A DNA stretch of 64,000 nucleotides, taken from contig CALVVF010000007.1 in assembly GCA_944363785.1 (NCBI GenBank), positions 1 to 64,000 of the forward strand, in the 5' to 3' direction. The stretch's first letter is position 1. Every line of letters begins with the position of its first letter. A model generated the notes under the pieces. The model was not told the DNA's origin. It made no database searches and was given only the letters and a program-made list of their open reading frames with translations. A program made the position numbers and the translations under genes. The stretch comes from an uncultured Bacilli bacterium. GTDB taxonomy: Bacteria; Bacillota_I; Bacilli_A; RF39; UBA660. This document shows, one piece after another, positions 57,350 to 64,000 of the stretch.

Positions 57350-58844
57350 GATGTCCTCCTATCTGCTTATTCCTTTCAATCGCAGTTGCACCTTCTGTCA
57401 AATTCATTCCCTTTAAGATAGCATTTTTTCCATATTTGTTTTTTATTTGCAAAATGACTTTTTGTATTTCTTTTTCTTTATTCTCATCATCTTTTTGTTT
57501 TGCTTCTTCTATCTCCTTTTTTTTATAATCAGTGAACAAATTAATTTGTTCCACTTTTTTATTAGTCTGAACTTTATCTTCACAAATCAATTTACTTACC
57601 GTTAGATTTAGCTTTCTAATTAACAGAATAGGATTAGAAATTTTATCAAACAAATTCACAAAGCTTTCCATAATAATACTAGACGAAGAAGTATAATGCT
57701 CTAAATTAACTGTTCCATGAGAATGCTTTGGTATTTTTCTTCCATACGAATCTAAAGTTATTTCTCCAAAATATTTATTAAAAATATCGGGATTAGTTAA
57801 ATTTTCAATATCATAATTTATGGTTAAAACCAATTGTTTTGTTAGAAATTTCTTATTTACTAGATCAAGAGCCAAATTATCCGCCATCTCTTGTACAATA
57901 ATTTTTGCTTTTTTATTATCATATGGCTCATGCAAAACTTGTCCAGAACTAAGCGATGTTTCAGTCGGTTTATAACTTTTAGCAATTTCAATTGTACAAG
58001 GTTCCCATCCCCAAGCATGATCAATCAATAATTCCGCATTAACACCAAATAATTTGTATAATAAATCTTCATTATAATGAGAACATCTTGCAACATCCCC
58101 CATAGTGTTCATATTATTTTTAGCAAGTTTATTAGCTATTCCTTTACCAACACGCCAAAAATCAGTTATTGGCTTATGGTCCCACAATTTCTTTCTAAAA
58201 GTCATCTCATCTAGACCAGCAATTCTAACTCCAAATTCATTCGGTTTACATTTTTTAGCCACAATATCCATTGCCACCTTTGCTAAAAACATATTCGTCC
58301 CTATTCCCGCAGTAGCAGTGATACCAGTTGTTTCATATACGTCTTTAATCATTTTCGTAACTAATTGTCTCGGTGTACATTTGTAAAGTGAAATATAATC
58401 AGTTATATCAATAAATACCTCATCTATTGAATAAACAAGAATATCCTCTGGTGCAATATATTTCAAATAAATATTATAAATATTTGTGCTGTATTTCATA
58501 TAATAAGCCATTCTAGGTGGAGCTACAATAAAATCTAATTCCAAATTTTTATTTTTCTTTAATTCTTCATCCAAATATGATTTTCCACTAAACTTTCTAT
58601 AGTTATTTAATTTTCTCCTTTGAAGGTTTATCTCCTTTACTTTTTGTTTAACTTCAAAAAGTCTAGCTCTTCCTCCCAAACCATATTGTTTTAATGATGG
58701 ACTAATTGCTAAACATACAGTTTTATCTGTTCTTGATTCATCAGCAACAACTAAATTTGTTTTTAATGGATCTAACTTCCTTTCAACGCACTCAACAGAA
58801 GCATAAAAACTTTTTAAATCAATACACATAAAAATTCTTCCCAT
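57342..58844 (-). CDS. Y-family DNA polymerase (UvrX/DinB-like)
   Basis: About 500 aa. [19 protein letters not shown] (first catalytic Asp and steric-gate region), [10 protein letters not shown] (catalytic DE pair), [18 protein letters not shown] and the C-terminal little-finger domain. Translesion synthesis; UvrX group members on elements are SOS-induced. The tail after about 440 is charged and may bind the clamp or partner. Start ATG at 58844 after GGTGAT. Confidence 0.94.
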   Translation of the reverse strand: MGRIFMCIDLKSFYASVECVERKLDPLKTNLVVADESRTDKTVCLAISPSLKQYGLGGRARLFEVKQKVKEINLQRRKLNNYRKFSGKSYLDEELKKNKNLELDFIVAPPRMAYYMKYSTNIYNIYLKYIAPEDILVYSIDEVFIDITDYISLYKCTPRQLVTKMIKDVYETTGITATAGIGTNMFLAKVAMDIVAKKCKPNEFGVRIAGLDEMTFRKKLWDHKPITDFWRVGKGIANKLAKNNMNTMGDVARCSHYNEDLLYKLFGVNAELLIDHAWGWEPCTIEIAKSYKPTETSLSSGQVLHEPYDNKKAKIIVQEMADNLALDLVNKKFLTKQLVLTINYDIENLTNPDIFNKYFGEITLDSYGRKIPKHSHGTVNLEHYTSSSSIIMESFVNLFDKISNPILLIRKLNLTVSKLICEDKVQTNKKVEQINLFTDYKKKEIEEAKQKDDENKEKEIQKVILQIKNKYGKNAILKGMNLTEGATAIERNKQIGGHHE

Positions 58845-58860
58845 CTGTATCACCAAAATA

Positions 58861-58883
58861 ATTATATCACGAACATTTGTTCA
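58861..58883 (-). promoter_or_regulatory. LexA/SOS box in the polymerase promoter
   Basis: CGAAC-ATTT-GTTCA (58870-58883, on the plus strand) fits the Firmicutes LexA box CGAAC-N4-GTTCG with one mismatch. It covers the spacer between TTTAAA and an extended -10 TGATATAAT (58861-58866) on the minus strand. Confidence 0.85.
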
Positions 58884-58927
58884 TTTAAAGATATTTTTTA
58901 AAACAAAAAAATGGCTAGTCAACTTAA

Positions 58928-60529
58928 TTAACTAGCCAAGTTAGCTTGAAAATACACAAATTGCGAACTATTTTTCCAATTATATGTATTCCAAACATCT
59001 ATATTATCCGTACTAGGATCAACCATTTTAATTTCATTACCAACAACATTCATCACTGCAACCCAATGCTGACCTGTATCTCCTAACACTTCCATAGCTA
59101 TATAATATCCCTGTTCTTGATATGTTTTTATTAGTTTTAATTTTTCATTTTTACTTTTTCCAGCTAAAGTTACTCTACCTTTATATTGAAAATTAGGAAT
59201 TATTTTCGTAATGGCAGCATATTGTAAATTACCATTATTATCAAATCCATTATTGTTATTTAAATTTTCAACAAAAATACCAGGATTAAAAGGGAGTATT
59301 GTATTATTAACATTAGATTTTTGTATTAAAATTGCCACAGATGTAACTAGACAACCAATATCACTAATTGTTTTCCCTGAATTACCAATTTGTATATTTG
59401 ACCAACTTGCATTTTTCTGCCTCCAGTAAATATAATCTCCTGTTTCAGAGCCATACAATAGATGACTCCACATATCATCATATTCTGAACTAGTTAATTC
59501 TTTAACTTGTTCTTTTTGGTCATCACTAAAACTATAATTATTCATGATTTCTTCTAAAGATTTTGATGTGACTTTTACATATAATATAGTTTTTCCCTGC
59601 CCATTAACTGGATTATTATTAAATTCTGGTGGACTACTTTCATTTGCATTTTCTTCATTTCTAACTTCAGTAATGATTGTATTAAAATCATAAAAAACAG
59701 TCTTTAATCTTCTAACGTTTTTATCGTCTAAATACATTACAATCTCAGCATCTTCCGAATTATCATTAGCATATTTTACAGAATAAACCGCAATTACTTC
59801 TTTCCAATTAGAATAGGTTGATTCAAAAACTATTTCATCTGCTTGTGATAAAAGCCTTTGTGATTCTACATTTCTATAAACCTCTTGATTAATCTCACTA
59901 ATAACACTAGTCATAGTTCTACTATTTGAATCATTGGAAAAAAAGATACCAAAAATTGAACCTAATAAGGCGGCAATTAGACATATAACAATAATTACTA
60001 TCATCACAATTGCTCCACCGCTTGCCAATAAGCCAATAAGCGAGCTTAAAGCACTTATTAATGCTTTAACTCCTAAAATAACACCTTTGAATATAGCCAT
60101 TACTGCTCTTCGTGTAGTTCTTGCCATACTTATGGCTAGTCTTTTAGCTTGAATAGCCATTTGTTTACTTCGTTGTGCTGCCTTTTTTGTATTATTCATT
60201 ATATTTTTAGCATTAGCTACCTTTGTTTTAATTTTACTTGTACCAGCAGTATTCTTTATATTTCGTCTTTTAATTTTATTTATTAAACTAGTTTTTCCTT
60301 TGTTTACTAGTTTACCAGCTCCATGGATTGTCTCATCTTTAATTCTGTTACTATAATATTTTATTTTGTCTGATCCATATTCATTTATATTATTATTGTT
60401 TGAATTTATTTCGTTTGATTTATCATTTAGATAAACAATAGGATCTTTAATTCTCTCAGTCCACGCACTAGCTTTATTAAGCGTTTTAATTCCCTTACGA
60501 GAACTATCTTTTGTTTTTATGTCTTTCAC
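58928..60529 (-). CDS. conjugation membrane protein with C39-like peptidase domain
   Basis: 533 aa. A basic N-terminal cytosolic part (1-150), one or two hydrophobic helices (about 160-200), an extracytoplasmic middle, and a C-terminal cysteine-peptidase domain (about 365-533) with SDIGCLVTSVAI (Cys), HWVAVMNV (His) and MVDPS (Asp). This looks like C39_2 rather than the NlpC/P60 or CHAP wall hydrolase typical of ICEs. It probably opens the wall or processes a peptide during conjugation. GTG start, coupled to virB4. Confidence 0.75.
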   Translation of the reverse strand: MKDIKTKDSSRKGIKTLNKASAWTERIKDPIVYLNDKSNEINSNNNNINEYGSDKIKYYSNRIKDETIHGAGKLVNKGKTSLINKIKRRNIKNTAGTSKIKTKVANAKNIMNNTKKAAQRSKQMAIQAKRLAISMARTTRRAVMAIFKGVILGVKALISALSSLIGLLASGGAIVMIVIIVICLIAALLGSIFGIFFSNDSNSRTMTSVISEINQEVYRNVESQRLLSQADEIVFESTYSNWKEVIAVYSVKYANDNSEDAEIVMYLDDKNVRRLKTVFYDFNTIITEVRNEENANESSPPEFNNNPVNGQGKTILYVKVTSKSLEEIMNNYSFSDDQKEQVKELTSSEYDDMWSHLLYGSETGDYIYWRQKNASWSNIQIGNSGKTISDIGCLVTSVAILIQKSNVNNTILPFNPGIFVENLNNNNGFDNNGNLQYAAITKIIPNFQYKGRVTLAGKSKNEKLKLIKTYQEQGYYIAMEVLGDTGQHWVAVMNVVGNEIKMVDPSTDNIDVWNTYNWKNSSQFVYFQANLAS

Positions 60530-62859
60530 TATTCTTCCCCTGGTTTAGTAGTCATCAATTTATATAATTCTAAATCATGAGGGAAATGATTTTCAAATGG
60601 TACTAGATTACGTCCTACTTTTAAAAGTCCTTCACCTGCTCCAACATTAGTTATATAACTTAATTGTAACTCTGAAATATTTAATAATTTCGCTAATTCA
60701 AGACGATCAGTTGAGGCTTGATTTAACATAACAATAAATTCAGAGTTTGCAAGCATAGTTTTTGCAGTATGAGACTGTAATAAATCTTCCACATTTTGTG
60801 TAATCCCTGTAGCATAAGCTCCATATTTTCTAACACGTTTCCATAAAGTAAATAAGAAATTAGCAGAATATTCATGTTGAAATAATAAATATATTTCATC
60901 TATGAAAATATATGTACTTCTTCCTTTATTTCTATTAGCTGTAATTCTATTTAAAATACTATCTAAAACAACAAGCATACCTATAGGAAGTAATTGTTTT
61001 CCTAAATCTAAGATATCATAACATATAATACGATTATTTGTATCAACATTAGTATTTTTAGCAAATGTATTTAAAGATCCATCTGTAAACAATTCGATAG
61101 CAAGGGCAATTTGCTTTGCCTCTTCCTCTGGTTGTTTTAATAATTCTTCTCTAAAGTCTTGTAAAGTTGGTGGAACACCTTGATAATTTCCCTGTTGGTA
61201 CACTCTATAAACTTTGGCAGTACATCTATCTATAATTGATTTTTCTTTTGGGCCTAAAGACTTTTCACCCATTAAATGTTCACACAAAGATAAAATAAAT
61301 TCAGACTTTAATATTACAGGATTCGCACCATCACCATATTCACTATTTAAATCCATTGCATTTATATGATTTTCACTTGTAGCAGATATATGAATTACTT
61401 CTCCACCTAATGCTTTTACCAACCTGCTTTCTTCTCGCTCTGGATCAACAATAATGATATCTGCTGTAGGATCACGTAATGCAATAGAAACTATTTCATT
61501 TTTTGCAGTAAAAGACTTACCACTTCCACTAACACCTAATATAAAAGAATTACCATTTAGTAGTTGTCTTCTATCTGCAATTATCATATTTTTAGATATA
61601 ACATTTAAACCATAATATATTCCATTTTCATGATTAATTTCTTGTACTCTAAATGGTGTAAAAACAGCTAATGATTCAGTTGTTAATGTTCTTAATGTAT
61701 TTATTTTTCTTACTCCATAAGGTAAAACCGTATTTAATCCATCCATTTGTTGATACTTTAATACCGCTAACTGACACAAATGTTTTCTAGCAGTAGATAA
61801 TAAAGATTCTGTATCTAGATTTAATTGTTCTAAAGTCTTAGCAGTATGAACCATAGTAATAACGCATACAAACATTCTTTGGTCTCTCGTAGTAAGATCA
61901 TCTAGAAATTCTTTCGATTCTTTTCTTTGTTGCTCCAAATCATAAGGAATAACAGCACTAAAATTGTTATTGTTATTTTGTCTGCGTTGCCAATTAGTAA
62001 TATTAGTTTCTACACCTAATCTTCTGTTTTCCACCTCACGTATCGCTTCATCCATGGGGATTGGTATTATATCAATAGATAGAAGCATACTTCTATCCAT
62101 ATCTGTCAATTCTGCAACCATATCATCTTTTATATAATTAGCATACTCTTTCAAGTATAATACACGTCCATATCTATTTCCATATTCGAAATAATCTTTT
62201 TCAAAAGATAAAGAATCTGAACATATATAATCTTTAAAGGAATGCCCTTTTCTCATATTGTCTATCATATCAAAATTAAAAATAGATTCCTCTCCCACTC
62301 TATAAAAATCGTGTATTACTCTTAATCTTTCATTTGCACTTAATGATTCGACTTTTGAACCGAGTTCACGAAAACGATTATTTAATTCAGCAGAAATCCG
62401 AGTAAAATATTGTCTAGCCTCATCTAGACTATTTTTATTTATAGATATAGTAAGAAATTTCTCTTGAACCATTGAATTAGAATTTGTTGCCTGCTCAATT
62501 AACATCCTATTATATTCATCACGGTACTTGTCTAAATTATCATTCGCTTTTGGCAATAATATATTCTTCTCAAAATCTACTTTATTTAATCTTCTATTTA
62601 GAATTGTTATTTTTGACGTCGCACTAGAATCAAGTGAATTTAATAATTCAGAATAATTTAAAAACATTGCTTCTTTATCATTTCTAGAAGCAACTGCATA
62701 ATTAATATCAGTAAATCTATAAGTTTTACTATATTTATCTTTACCTAATAAAAAAATACCATCTTTCCATATTCTATTTACTGGTATGGTATCTTGAATA
62801 CTTTTAGGTATATTAAATTCTTCTTTATCTCTTTTAAATAGATTCCTTATCGTTTTCAT
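60529..62859 (-). CDS. VirB4-family conjugation ATPase
   Basis: 776 aa. An N-terminal TraE/ConE-like domain is followed by a RecA-like ATPase with Walker A GVSGSGKSFTAK (about 445), Walker B TYIFIDEIYLLF and TGITQNVEDLL. It drives the type IV secretion apparatus at the membrane. It overlaps the prgI gene by 26 bases. Confidence 0.94.
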   Translation of the reverse strand: MKTIRNLFKRDKEEFNIPKSIQDTIPVNRIWKDGIFLLGKDKYSKTYRFTDINYAVASRNDKEAMFLNYSELLNSLDSSATSKITILNRRLNKVDFEKNILLPKANDNLDKYRDEYNRMLIEQATNSNSMVQEKFLTISINKNSLDEARQYFTRISAELNNRFRELGSKVESLSANERLRVIHDFYRVGEESIFNFDMIDNMRKGHSFKDYICSDSLSFEKDYFEYGNRYGRVLYLKEYANYIKDDMVAELTDMDRSMLLSIDIIPIPMDEAIREVENRRLGVETNITNWQRRQNNNNNFSAVIPYDLEQQRKESKEFLDDLTTRDQRMFVCVITMVHTAKTLEQLNLDTESLLSTARKHLCQLAVLKYQQMDGLNTVLPYGVRKINTLRTLTTESLAVFTPFRVQEINHENGIYYGLNVISKNMIIADRRQLLNGNSFILGVSGSGKSFTAKNEIVSIALRDPTADIIIVDPEREESRLVKALGGEVIHISATSENHINAMDLNSEYGDGANPVILKSEFILSLCEHLMGEKSLGPKEKSIIDRCTAKVYRVYQQGNYQGVPPTLQDFREELLKQPEEEAKQIALAIELFTDGSLNTFAKNTNVDTNNRIICYDILDLGKQLLPIGMLVVLDSILNRITANRNKGRSTYIFIDEIYLLFQHEYSANFLFTLWKRVRKYGAYATGITQNVEDLLQSHTAKTMLANSEFIVMLNQASTDRLELAKLLNISELQLSYITNVGAGEGLLKVGRNLVPFENHFPHDLELYKLMTTKPGEE

Positions 62860-63211
62860 CTTTTACTCCTTTCTTCTTTTCTTTTGGCTTATTATAAATT
62901 AACTCATAATAAAAATTCTTTGCATTAAATTCTAAATGTCTAGGCACTAAAATTTCTGACTTGATCCACGCTAATACAAACTGTTCTGCTGGCATACCAT
63001 TATATTTTAAAAATCCAATAGCAGCAAAAGGCACAACTCCAAGCATACAAACCCAGGATAAAGTTTCAATTCCTAAATATGGCTTTAATAGAAAATATAG
63101 AACAACAGCTACAACACATCCTAAAATACTAAAAACAAATTGTCTTAAATTAAGTCCAAAATAAATACTTTCAGTATAATTTCTTATTTCCTTATTTATC
63201 TTAACTTCCAT
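62834..63211 (-). CDS. prgI: PrgI family conjugation protein
   Basis: 125 aa. It opens with EVKINKEIRNYTESIYFGL, has two membrane helices (about 27-65) and a charged C-terminus. PrgI/VirB3-type proteins anchor next to VirB4 in Gram-positive conjugation systems. Confidence 0.88.
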   Translation of the reverse strand: MEVKINKEIRNYTESIYFGLNLRQFVFSILGCVVAVVLYFLLKPYLGIETLSWVCMLGVVPFAAIGFLKYNGMPAEQFVLAWIKSEILVPRHLEFNAKNFYYELIYNKPKEKKKGVKDENDKESI

Positions 63212-63240
63212 AAACTTTCACCTCCAACAAAAAAAGATAA

Positions 63241-63687
63241 TTACTCATTATCTTCTTCATATTCATATTCTCTTACAAATTCAACAAATTCAGCATCTTC
63301 ATTTAGATATTTTCCTTTTTTAACAACGCATTGTAAGGTCTCTTGTGTTAATTTATTGATTAGTTCTTCTATTGGTTTCGGATAACACCCACGCTTATCG
63401 CCAAAATAAGATTCCATCAAATCATTTAACAAGAAGCAATCCCAATCTATCTCTACTGTGTTTGTTTTACCATCTTCTGTACGTTCAATTTCATAAGTTT
63501 TAAAATCTACTAAGTCTCTACTAAGACTAGTTTTTTCTTCCTTATTAATTTCTTCTAAAACAATCTTATACAAATTTTGTAAAGCTGTTTTAACATTTGG
63601 AGAATACCCATTCTTGCCAATTAAATAATAAGCTATAATATCATATAATTCATGATTGGATTCATTAATAGCATTACGTATTTTCAT
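63241..63687 (-). CDS. hypothetical ICE conjugation-region protein
   Basis: 148 aa, soluble, acidic tail (EYEYEEDNE). No recognised family. It lies 29 bases upstream of prgI in the conjugation operon. Confidence 0.6.
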   Translation of the reverse strand: MKIRNAINESNHELYDIIAYYLIGKNGYSPNVKTALQNLYKIVLEEINKEEKTSLSRDLVDFKTYEIERTEDGKTNTVEIDWDCFLLNDLMESYFGDKRGCYPKPIEELINKLTQETLQCVVKKGKYLNEDAEFVEFVREYEYEEDNE

Positions 63688-63745
63688 TTTTTACTCCTTC
63701 CTATAATAGGATAATACAAAAAATGATAAAAATAAAATGTGCGAT

Positions 63746-64000
63746 TTATCTTTCCATATCTTTATTACTTTTATTAAGTCCTTCTAATTTATTAGATTCT
63801 TTAACAGCATGGCTTTGAATATCAGGATTTTCCTTTGTATCATTATAAAAATCAATAATACTTTGATCCAAAATATGATTATCCTTTTTTAATACTTGTT
63901 TTCTTTCATTTAAGAACTCGTTCGTATATTCCAAAGCAATTTGTTCATCAATTCTTAAATCCTTTGGATTCAAACCTAAGTCAATGCAAAGTAGTGCTTG
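63746..64000 (-). CDS. partial ICE protein cut by window edge
   Basis: The frame is open from the stop at 63746 through the last base, at least 85 codons; the first in-window start candidate is a TTG at 63973, but the frame reads on (LLCIDLGLNPKDLRI). The visible C-terminus is acidic/lysine-rich and helical (HAVKESNKLEGLNKSNKDMER). No family can be assigned from the fragment; by position it belongs to the conjugation or mobilisation genes. Confidence 0.55.
   Translation of the reverse strand, partial: QALLCIDLGLNPKDLRIDEQIALEYTNEFLNERKQVLKKDNHILDQSIIDFYNDTKENPDIQSHAVKESNKLEGLNKSNKDMER

Larger units (their letters stand above)
40340..64000. mobile_element. integrative conjugative element, right end beyond window
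   Basis: From about 40.34 kb the content changes: paired large serine recombinases at the boundary, phage-like regulators, restriction and nuclease cargo, an SOS-controlled polymerase, then VirB4, PrgI and other conjugation genes. Base composition appears even more AT-rich than the host part. The left end lies in the 48 bases between rbgA (40315) and the recombinase stop (40364). The exact attachment core cannot be seen without the other end. I infer a Tn-like ICE of the TndX/TnpX-recombinase type. Confidence 0.85.

Overview
The window is AT-rich, densely packed chromosomal DNA from a low-GC member of the Bacilli. Four things point there. Shine-Dalgarno sites are strong (AGGAGG/AGGTG types). 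The block ruvA-ruvB-queA-tgt, with the membrane genes yrzE (TIGR04086) and yrbG (DUF421) close by, is the Bacillus subtilis gene order. Clear endospore genes are present (sspI, gerM, gerE, spoIIIAH and a SleB-type cell-wall hydrolase). The sspI gene sits beside a SpoU/TrmH methyltransferase gene, as in Bacillus. I infer an endospore-forming, probably gut-associated and poorly cultivated Bacilli/Erysipelotrichia-type lineage; the sequence does not fix the species.

Layout. 1-9.6 kb: tRNA-Arg(CCG), an ADP-ribosyltransferase-like orphan, corA-like transporter, DUF421 and TIGR04086 membrane proteins, the queuosine genes tgt and queA, ruvAB and rpsU. 9.6-13.1 kb: a bacteriocin-type island with a C39-peptidase ABC exporter, a small membrane accessory protein and three tiny genes that the supplied gene calls missed. 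Two of these peptides have double-glycine leaders, and the third shares a GR-x-x-G-x-A-x-R motif with one of them. 13.4-20 kb: YigZ-like protein, rsmE, lepB, rplS, trmD, rimM, a SpoU methyltransferase and a YgjP-type metalloprotein. 20-25 kb: the sporulation segment (sspI, SleB-like hydrolase, tRNA-Arg(TCT), gerM, gerE, spoIIIAH). 24.6-29 kb: efp, rpmG, a class B penicillin-binding protein and nfo. 28.9-31.7 kb: four tandem type IV pilin-like genes with no assembly machinery nearby. 31.7-36.5 kb: a heterodimeric ABC exporter under a TetR regulator whose promoter and paired operators can be read directly. 36.5-40.3 kb: an Fe/Mn superoxide dismutase, rnhB, a membrane-anchored lytic transglycosylase and rbgA.

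From about 40.34 kb to the right edge lies an integrative conjugative element (ICE) that continues past the window. It begins with two overlapping large serine recombinases immediately upstream of rbgA. Next come small regulators, an XRE repressor with an inverted-repeat operator, and a two-HTH regulator facing a small membrane protein. The cargo follows: a type I restriction-modification operon (hsdR-hsdM-hsdS) translationally coupled to a small membrane protein, a three-gene operon of SWIM zinc-finger protein, macro-domain protein and GmrSD-type DUF262/DUF1524 nuclease, and a LexA-box-controlled Y-family polymerase with a YolD-like partner. The conjugation genes come last (C39-like secreted peptidase, VirB4 ATPase, PrgI and others).

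The most promising candidates for undescribed biology are the SWIM-macro-GmrSD operon, the bacteriocin peptides with their possible attenuator leader, and the pilin array. Starts were chosen by Shine-Dalgarno spacing. In many genes the most upstream in-frame GTG lies inside the AGGTG-type ribosome-binding site, so the next ATG or TTG was taken.
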